A stretch of 64,000 nucleotides of DNA from Ochrobactrum sp. RH2CCR150. Its GTDB lineage: Bacteria; Pseudomonadota; Alphaproteobacteria; Rhizobiales; Rhizobiaceae. The position numbers were made by a program, and so were the translations under genes. This document shows, one piece after another, positions 35,722-45,710 of the stretch (positions are counted from its first letter, which is position 1; every line of letters starts with the position of its first letter). Below the pieces are notes generated by a model, which worked only from the letters and a program-made list of their open reading frames with translations, ran no database searches and had not been told where the DNA came from. The DNA lies in the NCBI GenBank assembly GCA_014138095.1, contig JACGXE010000001.1:620001-684000 (forward strand), in the 5' to 3' direction.

Positions 35722-37032
35722 TTACTCCGCCGCTTCCGTCACAGCCATCGGATTGTTGGGATGTGTCGTCCAGTTGGCGTAATCCGGTGCGATCTGCGCC
35801 TTGGTGCGTGGATCGACGCCGCCGATCTGCTCCATGGTGATGCAGTCCTCGACCGGGCAGACATTGACGCAGAGATTGCAGCCGACGCATTCCTCATCGA
35901 TCACCTCGAAATGGCGCGCGCCATTGACGAGATTGGTGATCGCCTGATGCGAAGTGTCCTCGCAGGCAATGTGACAGCGACCGCACTTGATGCAGAGGTC
36001 CTGATCAATGCGCGCCTTGGTGACATAGTTCAGGTTCAGATACTGCCAGTCTGAAACCTGCGGCACGGCCATGCCGCGGAAATCGTCGAGCGTTTCATAG
36101 CCCTTTGAATCCATCCAGTCCGACAGGCCGTCGATCATTTCTTCCACGACCTTGAACCCGTAGGTCATGGCCGCCGTGCAGACTTGCACCGTGCCGCAAC
36201 CAAGCGCGATGAACTCTGCCGCATCGCGCCATGTCGTGATGCCGCCAATGCCTGAAATCGGCAGGCCGTGGGTTTCGGGATCGCGGGCGATTTCCGCCAC
36301 CATGTTGAGCGCGATGGGCTTCACCGCCGGGCCGCAATAGCCGCCATGGCTGCCGCGACCGTCAATCGACGGCACCGGCGACATGCGGTCGAGATCGACC
36401 GAGACGATGGAGTTGATCGTGTTGATCAGCGATACGGCATCCGTTCCCGCTGCATGAGCGCCGCGGGCTGGCTTGCGAATGTCGGTGATGTTGGGCGTCA
36501 GCTTGGTGATCACCGGCATGCGGCTATATTGCTTGCACCATTTGACGACCATGGCGACATATTCCGGCACCTGACCGACAGCCGCACCCATGCCGCGTTC
36601 GCTCATGCCATGCGGGCAGCCGAAGTTCAGCTCGATGCCGTCCGCGCCGGTTTCCTCGACCAGAGGCAGGATCGCCTTCCAGGCTTCCTCCTCGCAAGGC
36701 ACCATGATCGAGGCGATCAGCGCGCGGTCCGGCCAGCGCATCTTCACCTCTTTCATCTCGCGCAGATTGACCTCCAGCGGGCGGTCGGTGATCAGCTCGA
36801 TATTGTTGAGGCCGAGAAGCCGCCGGTCTGCACCATGGATCGCGCCATAGCGCGGGCCGTTGACATTGACCACCGGCGGGCCTTCCGACCCCAGTGTCTT
36901 CCACACGACGCCGCCCCAGCCCGCCTTGAAGGCGCGCTCGACATTATAGGCCTTGTCGGTCGGCGGGGCCGAAGCCAGCCAGAAAGGATTGGGGGATTTG
37001 ATGCCGAGAAAATTCGTTGAAAGATCAGCCAT
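35722..37032 (-). CDS. preA: NAD-dependent dihydropyrimidine dehydrogenase, catalytic subunit
   Basis: PreA reduces uracil and thymine to the dihydro forms with electrons received from PreT. The 436-residue protein has a dihydroorotate-dehydrogenase-like FMN barrel (NPFWLASAPPTDKAYNVER at the N-terminus, ELNFGCPHGMSERGMG near residue 155) and a C-terminal pair of [4Fe-4S] motifs, CIKCGRCHIAC and CVGCNLCVNVC. A GAGGAGG site 8 bases upstream fixes the start at 37032, 13 bases after the preT stop. Confidence 0.95.
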   Translation of the reverse strand: MADLSTNFLGIKSPNPFWLASAPPTDKAYNVERAFKAGWGGVVWKTLGSEGPPVVNVNGPRYGAIHGADRRLLGLNNIELITDRPLEVNLREMKEVKMRWPDRALIASIMVPCEEEAWKAILPLVEETGADGIELNFGCPHGMSERGMGAAVGQVPEYVAMVVKWCKQYSRMPVITKLTPNITDIRKPARGAHAAGTDAVSLINTINSIVSVDLDRMSPVPSIDGRGSHGGYCGPAVKPIALNMVAEIARDPETHGLPISGIGGITTWRDAAEFIALGCGTVQVCTAAMTYGFKVVEEMIDGLSDWMDSKGYETLDDFRGMAVPQVSDWQYLNLNYVTKARIDQDLCIKCGRCHIACEDTSHQAITNLVNGARHFEVIDEECVGCNLCVNVCPVEDCITMEQIGGVDPRTKAQIAPDYANWTTHPNNPMAVTEAAE

Positions 37033-37045
37033 GTCTTGAACCTCC

Positions 37046-38569
37046 TCAGCCTTGCTCGTTGCCAAGCTGGGTCGTTGCCCATTGATCGGACGGGACGCTT
37101 CTGTCCCGCGGGGATGCAGCCGTGTGATGCGCGCCGCCGGAAAGCACGGCTTCTGCGAAACCTTCCACTGGCTGCGGACGCCGCGTCAGCGCCGCATGGA
37201 TCGATTCGGCGGCTACCTTGCCCGCCTCGACCGATGCGACCGTCAGGTCCTGACCGCCTGCAACGCAATCGCCGCCTGCCCAGATACCTTCAACCGAGGT
37301 ACGGCCTTCCGCATCCGCGCTGATCCGGCCCTTGGCCATGCCGATACCGGAGCCGCGCAGCGGTTCTGGATCGAATGTCTGGCCGATGGCCTTGAACACC
37401 TGATCGGCTTCAAGCGTCAGATATTCGCCCATGCCGACCAATTTGCCGTCCTGATTGCCGGTATATTCAAAGGTCACGGCATGGACGGTGCCGTCGCCGC
37501 TGCGGTCCAGCGCATGGGGTTGCAGCCAGTGCCGGATCGCGACGCCGTGGATCTGCGCCAGTTCCTGTTCGTAAGCGCTGGCATTCATGCTTTCCTGACC
37601 GCGCCGATAGACGACGGTGACATTTTCCGCGCCAAGCTTCTTGGTCTGGATTGCGACATCGATTGCCGTCATGCCGCCGCCGATGACGACCACATTGCGA
37701 CCGACGGGGAGGGTGGAGAGGTCCTTGGCCTGACGCAGATTGGCGATGTAATCGACCGCGTCGAGAACATTGGGCGCATCTTCGCCGGCAAGGCCAAGAT
37801 CGTTCACGCCCGGCAGGCCCATGCCGAGGAATACCGCATCATGGCCCGCCTTCAGCGCTTCGATGGTGATATCCTGGCCGAGCGTCTGGTTGTATTCGAC
37901 GGTGATGCCGCCGATTTCCAGCACGAATTCCAGTTCGCGCTGGGCGAAATTATTGACGGTCTTGTAGGCCGCAATGCCGTATTCGTTGAGGCCGCCGCCC
38001 TTGGGGCGCGCTTCGAACACAGTGACCTGATGGCCTTTCATGGCCAGACGGTGCGCAGCGGAAAGACCGGCAGGACCGGCGCCGACCACGGCGATATGCT
38101 TGCCGGTTTCCGGTCCGCGCTTGAAGGGCTGCTTGCCTTCGGCCATCAGAACGTCGGTGGCGTAACGCTGCAGATTGCCGATCTTGACCGGCTTGCCCTC
38201 AGCCGTTTCGCGCACGCAGACTTCTTCGCACAGCGTTTCGGTGGGGCAGACGCGGGCGCACATGCCGCCGAGAATGTTTTCGCTCAGGATGGTTTTGGCC
38301 GCGCCAACCGGATTGCCGGCATTGATCTGCCGGATGAACAGCGGAATGTCGATGCCGGTCGGGCAGGCATTCATGCACGGCGCGTCATAGCAGAAATAGC
38401 AGCGGTCGGATTCGACAATGGCTTCGTGCCGCGTCAGCGGCGGATGCAGATCGTCAAACACATGCACATATTCACCGGCGGCGAGACGCCCGCCATGAAT
38501 GTCAGGCGTGTGGCCCGCTTCTGCATCAATGGATGAACTGCCTGCGGATCCCCTCGTGGAAGGATTCAT
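37046..38569 (-). CDS. preT: NAD-dependent dihydropyrimidine dehydrogenase, electron-transfer subunit
   Basis: PreT passes electrons from NADH through FAD and iron-sulfur clusters to PreA. The 507-residue protein has N-terminal cluster cysteines (CYFCYDAPCMNACP and CARVCPTETLCEEVC), an FAD motif GAGPAG in VVGAGPAGLSAAHRLA and an NAD motif GGGMTA near residue 300. I choose the ATG at 38569 because GGGAG lies 9 bases before it; the ATG three codons earlier touches that site. The gene has its own RutR box upstream. Confidence 0.94.
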   Translation of the reverse strand: MNPSTRGSAGSSSIDAEAGHTPDIHGGRLAAGEYVHVFDDLHPPLTRHEAIVESDRCYFCYDAPCMNACPTGIDIPLFIRQINAGNPVGAAKTILSENILGGMCARVCPTETLCEEVCVRETAEGKPVKIGNLQRYATDVLMAEGKQPFKRGPETGKHIAVVGAGPAGLSAAHRLAMKGHQVTVFEARPKGGGLNEYGIAAYKTVNNFAQRELEFVLEIGGITVEYNQTLGQDITIEALKAGHDAVFLGMGLPGVNDLGLAGEDAPNVLDAVDYIANLRQAKDLSTLPVGRNVVVIGGGMTAIDVAIQTKKLGAENVTVVYRRGQESMNASAYEQELAQIHGVAIRHWLQPHALDRSGDGTVHAVTFEYTGNQDGKLVGMGEYLTLEADQVFKAIGQTFDPEPLRGSGIGMAKGRISADAEGRTSVEGIWAGGDCVAGGQDLTVASVEAGKVAAESIHAALTRRPQPVEGFAEAVLSGGAHHTAASPRDRSVPSDQWATTQLGNEQG

Positions 38570-38806
38570 GGATCGCATCTCCCATTTTTATCTACAGTAT
38601 TGGCCCAAAAATCGGGATCGATCTTTGGAAATCACGATGCGTAGAAATGCTTCAGAGCGACCTTTGTGCGTCCCTGTGGACGCCTCGGTGCTCTATGCGA
38701 CATGCGGGTTCCCTTTGCGCAATGCCGCTCATGTCCGGGCTGCAATCTTGCTGTTGCCTGCTCCGGTTAAGGGTAGGATGACAGATTTTTTCGGAAGGTC
38801 AAATTT

Positions 38807-38822
38807 TTTATCATCTGGTCAA
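38807..38822. promoter_or_regulatory. RutR operator upstream of preT-preA
   Basis: TTTATCATCTGGTCAA keeps the whole right half-site TGGTCAA of the RutR consensus and differs at two positions in the left half. It lies about 240 bases before the preT start. An additional AGGTCAAA half-site lies just to the left at 38796-38803. The rest of 38570-38890 holds no gene I can see. Confidence 0.68.
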
Positions 38823-38848
38823 TTTATGATTCCAGACGTCAAGAAATA

Positions 38849-38867
38849 GGCGGTGCGAGGCACCGCT
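38849..38867 (-). terminator. Short hairpin after the CoxG-like gene
   Basis: A GC-rich 7-base stem, GCGGTGC/GCACCGC, with a 3-base loop, 27 bases past the stop on the minus strand. The following T-tract is interrupted, so termination is likely but not certain. Confidence 0.45.
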
Positions 38868-38893
38868 TTTCAAGGCCGACAGATGGATTGAAA

Positions 38894-39352
38894 TTATGCG
38901 GTTTTTGCCGCTTTTCCGGATGCGGCTTCGGCAATACTGGCGAAGAACCGGTCTGCCACCTTGCGCGCGACCGAGCCGAGCAGCCGGGTGCCGAGCTGGG
39001 CAATCTTGCCGCCCGCATCACCGCGTATGGCATAGGACAGGATAGTTTCGTCGCCATCTTCGGTCAGCGTCACGTCGGTCACGCCGTGCGCAAAACCGGC
39101 AATCGAACCCTCACCATGGCCGGAAATCGTATAGGAGGCGGGCGGGTTCATGTTGGACAGTTCCAGCATGCCGTGGAACCGGACTTTGACAATGCCAAGA
39201 TTGACCTTGAGCGCAGCACGGATTTCAGTTGGCGAGAGACGTTCAATGTCTTCGCAGCCGGGGATGCAGTCTCTCAGCGTCTCAATGTCGTTCAGGGCAT
39301 CCCACACCGCCTGTCTTGGCGCTGCTATGCGTTCTTCACCGGTCAGGTCCAT
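38894..39352 (-). CDS. CoxG-like SRPBCC family protein
   Basis: A 152-residue START/SRPBCC-fold protein resembling carbon monoxide dehydrogenase subunit G: AVWDALNDIETLRDCIPGCE near residue 15, then KVNLGIVKVRFHG and a C-terminal helix. In CO oxidisers CoxG helps attach the enzyme to the membrane, but no cox genes are here, and stand-alone members are common. GGAGAAAGC precedes the ATG. It is divergent from pgi. Function here is unknown. Confidence 0.82.
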   Translation of the reverse strand: MDLTGEERIAAPRQAVWDALNDIETLRDCIPGCEDIERLSPTEIRAALKVNLGIVKVRFHGMLELSNMNPPASYTISGHGEGSIAGFAHGVTDVTLTEDGDETILSYAIRGDAGGKIAQLGTRLLGSVARKVADRFFASIAEAASGKAAKTA

Positions 39353-39508
39353 GCTTTCTCCAGACGCATCCTGCTATCAATGTAATTTGATTGATAAGAT
39401 GTATATGGCAATCTATCCAAATAGGAAGTTCGGTTATTTAATCGCCGTATTCTTTCTGAATATGCCCTAGTATCCGCGATTAAATCGATTTGATTCGGGA
39501 GTAGCATC

Positions 39509-41158
39509 ATGGCAAGAGACGCGACGAAGCTTGAAGCAACGGTCGCTAAGCTGAAAAAGCATTGGACGGAGAACGCCCCGCACGACATGCGCGCGGCATT
39601 TCAATCCGATCCGGGCCGGTTCGAGCGTTATTCGCTCTCGCTGGATGATCTCTTGTTCGACTGGTCGAAATGCCGGGTCAACGACGAGACCATTGCGCTG
39701 CTGAAGGAACTGGCGCAGGCCGCCGATGTGGAAGGCCGCCGCGCCGCCATGTTCGCAGGCGAGCATATCAACAACACCGAAGACCGCGCCGTGCTGCATG
39801 TGGCCCTGCGCGACACCTCGTCGAAAGAAGTGCTCGTCGACGGCCACAATGTGCTGCCGGATGTGAAGCAGGTTCTGGATCGCATGGCGGCTTTTGCTGA
39901 CGGCATCCGTTCGGGCGCGCTGAAGGGCGCGACGGGCAAGAAGATCACCGACATCGTCAATATCGGCATTGGCGGTTCCGATCTTGGTCCGGTCATGGCC
40001 ACGCTGGCGCTGGCGCCTTATCACGATGGTCCGCGTGCTCATTTCGTTTCCAACATCGATGGCGCGCACATCGCCGACACGCTGGCCCCGCTTGATCCGG
40101 CGACGACGCTGATCATCATCGCCTCGAAGACCTTCACGACCGTCGAAACCATGACCAATGCGCAGACGGCGCGCAAATGGATCGCCGATGCGCTGGGCGA
40201 AGCTGCCGTGGGGGCGCATTTCGCCGCCGTGTCGACGGCGCTCGACAAGGTTGCGGCCTTCGGCATTGCCGAAGAGCGCGTGTTCGGTTTCTGGGACTGG
40301 GTGGGCGGTCGCTATTCGGTATGGTCTGCTATTGGCCTGCCGGTGATGATCGCCGTCGGCCCCGATAATTTCCGCAAGTTCCTAGCCGGTGCCCACGCCA
40401 TGGACGTGCATTTCCGCGATGCGCCGATGGAGAAGAATCTGCCAATGTGGCTCGGCCTGATCGGCTATTGGCACCGGGCGATCTGCGGCTATGGCAGCCG
40501 GGCGATCATCCCTTACGACCAGCGTCTGTCGCGTCTCGCCGCCTATTTCCAGCAGCTTGACATGGAATCGAACGGCAAGAGCGTGACTGTGGACGGCAAG
40601 CCGGTTTCCGGCCCGACAGGTCCGGTTGTGTGGGGCGAGCCTGGCACCAACGGCCAGCACGCTTTCTTCCAGCTTCTGCATCAGGGCACAGATACGATTC
40701 CGCTGGAATTCATCGTGGCGGCTAAGGGCCATGAACCAGCGCTCGACAATCAGCACGAAATGCTGTTGGCCAACTGCCTTGCGCAGTCGGAAGCGCTGAT
40801 GAAGGGTCGCACGCTGGACGAAGCCCGCGCCCAGTTGCAGGCGAAGAAAATGCCGGAAGCCGATGTCGAACGCATTGCGCCGCATCGTGTATTCTCCGGC
40901 AACCGCCCGTCGCTGACGCTGGTGCACGATATGCTCACCCCATATGCGCTCGGTCGCCTCGTCGCGCTTTATGAACATCGCGTGTTCGTTGAAGCGCAGA
41001 TTTTCGGCATCAATGCGTTCGACCAGTGGGGCGTGGAACTGGGCAAGGAACTTGCGACCGAATTGCTGCCGGTGGTTTCCGGCAAGGAATCGGCTGGTGG
41101 TCGCGACGCGTCGACGCAAGGTCTTGTCGCGCATCTGCACACACGACGCAAAGCTTGA
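39509..41158 (+). CDS. pgi: Glucose-6-phosphate isomerase
   Basis: Interconverts glucose 6-phosphate and fructose 6-phosphate in central metabolism. The 549-residue protein has the sugar-binding [11 protein letters not shown] near residue 151, SKTFTT near 210, the signature [16 protein letters not shown], the active-site [19 protein letters not shown] and a C-terminal [19 protein letters not shown] site lies 7 bases before the ATG. Confidence 0.97.
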   Translation: MARDATKLEATVAKLKKHWTENAPHDMRAAFQSDPGRFERYSLSLDDLLFDWSKCRVNDETIALLKELAQAADVEGRRAAMFAGEHINNTEDRAVLHVALRDTSSKEVLVDGHNVLPDVKQVLDRMAAFADGIRSGALKGATGKKITDIVNIGIGGSDLGPVMATLALAPYHDGPRAHFVSNIDGAHIADTLAPLDPATTLIIIASKTFTTVETMTNAQTARKWIADALGEAAVGAHFAAVSTALDKVAAFGIAEERVFGFWDWVGGRYSVWSAIGLPVMIAVGPDNFRKFLAGAHAMDVHFRDAPMEKNLPMWLGLIGYWHRAICGYGSRAIIPYDQRLSRLAAYFQQLDMESNGKSVTVDGKPVSGPTGPVVWGEPGTNGQHAFFQLLHQGTDTIPLEFIVAAKGHEPALDNQHEMLLANCLAQSEALMKGRTLDEARAQLQAKKMPEADVERIAPHRVFSGNRPSLTLVHDMLTPYALGRLVALYEHRVFVEAQIFGINAFDQWGVELGKELATELLPVVSGKESAGGRDASTQGLVAHLHTRRKA

Positions 41159-41187
41159 CGCCATAATCCTGCGTAATAGAAATGATG

Positions 41188-41218
41188 TGGAGCCGGGTTC
41201 GTACCAGACCCGGCTCCA
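41188..41218 (+). terminator. Strong hairpin after pgi
   Basis: An 11-base perfect stem TGGAGCCGGGT/ACCCGGCTCCA with a 9-base loop lies 30 bases past pgi and 28 bases before the next start. There is no real T-run, so it may be an attenuator or processing site as well as a terminator. Confidence 0.6.
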
Positions 41219-41245
41219 TTCGTATAAAATGAAATGGGATGAGAA

Positions 41246-42307
41246 ATGAAGACTGAGATCATCAAATTTGCGGGCGACGTGCCGGGCAATGCTATCGAAC
41301 TGCGCGTGCTGCATTTTGCGGGCAAGGACGGCGATGCGCCGACCGCTTATCTGCAATCCTCGCTGCACGGTTCGGAACTGCCGGGTCAGGCTGCGCTTCA
41401 TTTCCTTATCCCGATGCTCAAAAAGGCTGGCGAAGAAGGCCGCATTCTGGGCAACATCACCGTGGTGCCGCAGGCCAATCCGATTGGCTCGAACCAGTGG
41501 CAGACCTATCAGCATCAGGGCCGTTTCGAGATGTTCTCGGCGGTGAACTTCAATCGTGCATTCCCGCTTCTGCCCGATTTCGACACGTCGGAACTGCCCG
41601 GTCCTGACGCGCCGGAAGCACTGGCGAAGCGCCTCAAGGCGACGCTTTTGAAGCTCGCTCTGCCGAACGACATCGTGCTTGATCTGCATTGCGACGACGA
41701 GAGCGAAAACTATGTCTATATCGCGGATGATTTCGTGGAAGACATGAAGGATCTGGCCGTCGCGCTCAATTCCACGGCAATCCTTGCCTGGGACACCACG
41801 GCGGATGCCGCCTTCGAGGAAGCCTGCGCACATCCCGTTCTGCAACTGCCGAAAGACAAGCGCAACATGAAGCGCCGCGCAGTGACCACGGTGGAATTCC
41901 GCGGCCTGACCGATGTTTATGCCGATATGGGCAAGGGCGACGGGGAAGGTCTCTATAAGTTCCTCGTGCATCGCGGCGTCATTCGCGACGAGAGCGTCAA
42001 GCTCGATCTCGACTATAAGGGCCTCATCTCGCCGCTCTCGAATGTTGAAATGGTCCGTGCGCCGCAAGGCGGCATGGTGTTCTTCCATGTCGAGCCGGGC
42101 GATGTGGTGGAAGCAGGCGCAAAACTCGTCACGATCGTCACCGTTCCCGGCGAGCCGGAACACGATATCGTCATGACCGCACCGCAGGCCGGTCGCATCC
42201 TGACGCGCCGCTCACTGCGCTATGTGCGCCGGGGTGATGATCTTCTGAAACTGCTCGGCGCGAAGCCGTCTTCTGTCAAGAAGCGTGCAGGCGCACTCGA
42301 AGCATGA
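41246..42307 (+). CDS. Succinylglutamate desuccinylase/aspartoacylase family hydrolase
   Basis: A 353-residue M14-type zinc hydrolase. Zinc ligands His and Glu are in SSLHGSELPGQ near residue 39, a further His is in LDLHCDDESE near 147, and substrate Arg/Asn are in VNFNRAFP. The C-terminal lobe (VEPGDVVEAGAKLVTIV) is beta-rich. The family removes N-acyl groups from amino acids or related compounds; substrate unknown. The stop overlaps the next start (ATGA). Confidence 0.87.
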   Translation: MKTEIIKFAGDVPGNAIELRVLHFAGKDGDAPTAYLQSSLHGSELPGQAALHFLIPMLKKAGEEGRILGNITVVPQANPIGSNQWQTYQHQGRFEMFSAVNFNRAFPLLPDFDTSELPGPDAPEALAKRLKATLLKLALPNDIVLDLHCDDESENYVYIADDFVEDMKDLAVALNSTAILAWDTTADAAFEEACAHPVLQLPKDKRNMKRRAVTTVEFRGLTDVYADMGKGDGEGLYKFLVHRGVIRDESVKLDLDYKGLISPLSNVEMVRAPQGGMVFFHVEPGDVVEAGAKLVTIVTVPGEPEHDIVMTAPQAGRILTRRSLRYVRRGDDLLKLLGAKPSSVKKRAGALEA

Positions 42308-43041
42308 GTGCGACGCCCTTTGCCGATCGCCTGAAAGACATCCGTGCCGTTCTTTTCGATAAGGACGGCACGCTGATCGATTTCGACCGCACATGGTTTT
42401 CGGTGTCGTGGACACTGGCGCAGCGTTCTGCAAAGGGCGATGAACCGCATGCGCGCTCCCTGCTCGATGCCGGCGGCTATGACTGGGCGGCAAAGCGCTT
42501 TCGCGCCAATTCGGTGATCGCGGCGGGCACGGTAGAAGACATCGTTTCGCTCTGGCATCCGGAACTGGACAAGGCGGATTTGCGCAGCCTGATCGGTGAA
42601 TATGACCGTTATGCAGTCGAGGAGGGCGCGCGTTCGGCGGTCGCCATCGAAGGTCTGCGTGAAACGCTGGAAGCACTGCGCGCCATGGGCTATCGGCTCG
42701 GCATTGCGACGAATGATTCCGAGGCGGGCGCTCATGCGACCGCCAAGGCGCTCGGCATCGAGGGCTTCTTCGACGTTATCATCGGCTATGACACGGCGGC
42801 ACGGCCAAAACCCTATCCCGATCCATTGCTGCATTTCGCGGAGAAACTAGGGCTTGAGCCGCGTGAAATAGCGATGGTGGGGGATAATCTGCATGATCTC
42901 GAAACCGCCCATGCTGCGGATGCGGGGCTTGCGGTCGGCGTCCTGTCAGGCAACAGCCCGCGTGAAGCGCTGGAACCGCATGCGGATGTGGTGCTGGATT
43001 CCATCGCAGGTCTGCCGGAACTGCTGAAAGCCATAACGTAA
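42304..43041 (+). CDS. HAD-family phosphatase (phosphoglycolate phosphatase-like)
   Basis: A 245-residue haloacid dehalogenase-type hydrolase with all motifs: nucleophile and acid Asp in FDKDGTLIDF near residue 20, Thr/Ser in GIATNDSEAG, Lys in RPKPYPDP and the acidic pair in MVGDNLHDLETA. A helical cap sits between the first two. It is translationally coupled to the aspartoacylase-like gene, so it may act on a linked metabolite, but the substrate is not known. Confidence 0.9.
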   Translation: MSATPFADRLKDIRAVLFDKDGTLIDFDRTWFSVSWTLAQRSAKGDEPHARSLLDAGGYDWAAKRFRANSVIAAGTVEDIVSLWHPELDKADLRSLIGEYDRYAVEEGARSAVAIEGLRETLEALRAMGYRLGIATNDSEAGAHATAKALGIEGFFDVIIGYDTAARPKPYPDPLLHFAEKLGLEPREIAMVGDNLHDLETAHAADAGLAVGVLSGNSPREALEPHADVVLDSIAGLPELLKAIT

Positions 43042-43152
43042 AGCTTTCCGTTTTCTGATCGTCCGTTCAGAAGAATTCATCGCAGTGACCCTTGCGGAAG
43101 TGGGGTCCTGCGGTAGCATGGCCGGGTTAGAACCTCATCCGAGCGTAAGCCC

Positions 43153-43782
43153 ATGATCCTGATCGGCCAGTATGATTCTCCCTTTGTGCGGCGTGTCGCA
43201 ATCGCCATGCGCCTTTACGGCCTGCCGTTTGAGCATTGGCCGTGGTCCACATTTGGCGACCGCGACCGGCTGGCTGAATATAACCCGCTCAGCCGGGTGC
43301 CGACCCTGCTGCTTGATGACGGCGAAGTGCTGATCGAAAGTGCGGCGATACTTGATTATCTCGATGAGATTGCCGAGGCCAGAAAGCCGCTGATTGCCGG
43401 TCACGGTTTAGAACGGCGTCAGGCGCTGAAGGTTTGCGCGCTGGCGACCGGGCTTGCCGACAAGGCGGTAAGCCTTCTCTATGAGGGCCTTTTGCGCAGC
43501 GAACAGTCGCCGGTCTGGGTGGAGCGGTGCGAAATGCAGATCGGTCGCGTGCTGGATGGTCTGGAAAGTGATCTGGCCTTGCGCGGCTCGCCATTCTGGT
43601 TCGGCAACGATATCGGTCATGCGGATATAGCGGTTGCCTGCGCACTGCGGTTTGTTGGTGAGGCCCATGGGCGTCTGTTTGATGCGGCGAAATATCCGGC
43701 GCTGGCAGGTCTGGCCGGGCGCTGCGAGGCTCTCGCACCCTTTCAGGAAATCGTGCAGCCGCTTGCCCCGCCATCGGCCTGA
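43153..43782 (+). CDS. Glutathione S-transferase family protein
   Basis: A 209-residue GST with a thioredoxin-like N-terminal domain (SPFVRRVAIAMRLYGLPFE, the cis-Pro in SRVPTLL and the glutathione-binding ESAAILDYLDE near residue 58) and an all-helical C-terminal domain. Such proteins conjugate or reduce electrophiles with glutathione. It stands alone, with a hairpin 13 bases past the stop. Confidence 0.92.
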   Translation: MILIGQYDSPFVRRVAIAMRLYGLPFEHWPWSTFGDRDRLAEYNPLSRVPTLLLDDGEVLIESAAILDYLDEIAEARKPLIAGHGLERRQALKVCALATGLADKAVSLLYEGLLRSEQSPVWVERCEMQIGRVLDGLESDLALRGSPFWFGNDIGHADIAVACALRFVGEAHGRLFDAAKYPALAGLAGRCEALAPFQEIVQPLAPPSA

Positions 43783-43794
43783 TCGAAAGAGAAA

Positions 43795-43816
43795 AGCCGG
43801 GGCGAGAACCCCGGCT
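43795..43816. terminator. Bidirectional hairpin between GST and acyl-CoA ligase
   Basis: Perfect 8-base stem AGCCGGGG/CCCCGGCT with a 6-base loop between two convergent genes. Short A and T tracts lie outside it. Confidence 0.65.
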
Positions 43817-43830
43817 GTTGATTTTGGCGA

Positions 43831-45576
43831 TCAGTCGCGCAATTCGCGGCGCAGGATTTTACCCACATTGCTCTTTGGCAGGCTTTCGCGGAATTCGATT
43901 TCGCGCGGGCGCTTGTAATTGGTCAGCCGCTCGGCGCAGAAGGCCTTGATGTCATCGGCTGTCAGATTGGCATCGCGGCGCACCACATAGAGCTTCACCA
44001 CTTCGCCGGAATGTTCGTTGGGAACGCCGATGGCGGCCGATTCCACAATGCCCGGATGTTCCGCCGCGACTTCCTCGATCTCGTTCGGATAGACGTTGAA
44101 ACCGGAGACGAGGATCATATCCTTCTTCCGGTCGACGATCTTCGTATAGCCGCGCTCGTCCATGAAACCCATGTCACCGGTGCGGAAATAGCCGTCCGGC
44201 ATGATGGCGCGCGATGTTTCGTCGGGCCTGTTCCAGTAGCCTTTCATAACCTGCGGGCCGCGCACACAGATTTCACCGACTTCGCCGAGCGGCAGATCAT
44301 TGCCGTCATCATCGCGGATGGTGATGTCAGTCGAGGGCATCGGCAGGCCGATCGTGCCGCTGAACTCGGTTGCGTCCAGCGCATTGGCGCTTGCGACCGG
44401 CGAGGTCTCCGAAAGGCCATAGCCTTCGGTGATCAGGCAGCCGGTCATTTCCTGCCAGCGTTCGGCCACCGGGCGCTGCACGGCCATGCCGCCGCCGAGC
44501 GTCAGGATCAATGGCTTGAAATCCAGCGTTTTGAAATCCGGATTGTTCATCAGGCCGTTGAACAGCGTGTTGAGGCCGGGGAAGATGTGGAACGGATATT
44601 TCTTCAGTTCCTTCACAAAGCCCGGAATGTCGCGCGGATTGGGGATCAGGATATTGCGCGCGCCAAGCTTCATGCCCAGCATCGCATTCACCGTGAGCGC
44701 GAAGATGTGATAGAGCGGCAGCGCGCAGACATAATTCAGCGCTTTCGGCTTGCCCTTGATGCGGAAGGCCACTTCCGTCCACACGCCCATCTGCTCGACA
44801 TTGGCAAGGATGTTGCTGTGGGTGAGCATCGCTCCCTTGGAAATGCCGGTCGTGCCGCCAGTATATTGCAGGAAGGCGAGGTCAGATCCTTCGACGGGAA
44901 CCGGATTGAAGGGCTTCGACTTGCCCTGCGCCAGAGCATCCTTGAAGCTGATATGGCCAGGAAGGTTCCAGGCCGGAACCATTTTCTTGACCTTGCGCAC
45001 CACCAGATTGACGATGTGGCCCTTGAGGCCCAGCATATCGCCCATGGACGCCACGATGATGGTCGACAGCTTGACCGAGGGCAGGGTCTTTTCAACGGTC
45101 GCGGCAAAATTCTCCAGCACGATCAGCGCCTTTGCGCCGGAATCGTTAAGCTGATGTTCCAGTTCGCGCGGCGTATAAAGCGGATTGACATTCACCACGA
45201 CAAAACCGGCGCGCAGCACGGCGGCAATCGCAATGGGATACTGCAGCACGTTCGGCATCATAATGGCGACGCGGTCGCCCTTGACCAGCCCGCGCGATTG
45301 CAGGAAGGCCGCGAGCGCCCACGCATTGTCGTCAAGCGCCTTGTAGGTCAGGTCCTTGCCCATGCAGGTGAAGGCAGGATTGGCGGGAAACTGGCGGCAG
45401 GCGGTGCTGATCATGTCGCCGATGGACATCGAGCGGTTGAGATCAATCTCGGCGGGAACACCAGCCGGATAGGATTGCAGCCAATACCGGTTCGGCTGTC
45501 CGGGTGCAGGATTAACCTGCTCCGTCGTGACGGCTTCGGTTGCGGATGCGCTTTGCCCTGTCGCTTTTTTTGCCAT
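43831..45576 (-). CDS. fadD: Long-chain fatty acid-CoA ligase
   Basis: Activates fatty acids to acyl-CoA through an acyl-AMP for beta-oxidation or lipid synthesis. Visible are the AMP-binding P-loop YTGGTTGISKGA, the YGLSETSP motif, GYFRTGDMG, the hinge VDRKKDMI and the catalytic C-terminal Lys in SNVGKILRRELRD. I set the start at 45576 behind a GGGGAG site (581 residues); the open frame extends 42 codons more without support. An N-terminal Lys/Ala/Thr-rich stretch of about 25 residues looks unstructured. Confidence 0.93.
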   Translation of the reverse strand: MAKKATGQSASATEAVTTEQVNPAPGQPNRYWLQSYPAGVPAEIDLNRSMSIGDMISTACRQFPANPAFTCMGKDLTYKALDDNAWALAAFLQSRGLVKGDRVAIMMPNVLQYPIAIAAVLRAGFVVVNVNPLYTPRELEHQLNDSGAKALIVLENFAATVEKTLPSVKLSTIIVASMGDMLGLKGHIVNLVVRKVKKMVPAWNLPGHISFKDALAQGKSKPFNPVPVEGSDLAFLQYTGGTTGISKGAMLTHSNILANVEQMGVWTEVAFRIKGKPKALNYVCALPLYHIFALTVNAMLGMKLGARNILIPNPRDIPGFVKELKKYPFHIFPGLNTLFNGLMNNPDFKTLDFKPLILTLGGGMAVQRPVAERWQEMTGCLITEGYGLSETSPVASANALDATEFSGTIGLPMPSTDITIRDDDGNDLPLGEVGEICVRGPQVMKGYWNRPDETSRAIMPDGYFRTGDMGFMDERGYTKIVDRKKDMILVSGFNVYPNEIEEVAAEHPGIVESAAIGVPNEHSGEVVKLYVVRRDANLTADDIKAFCAERLTNYKRPREIEFRESLPKSNVGKILRRELRD

Positions 45577-45710
45577 CTTTTCTCCCCGGATTGCTCCGTC
45601 CGTTGCACCTGGCGGAAACGTTTGCGCCAATCTCCCAAGCTTACCCGTCCTCTCGGGCCGCTTCCTCAAGAATAATGTGGTCGAGTTTCCACATCTTCGC
45701 AAGGCTTACA

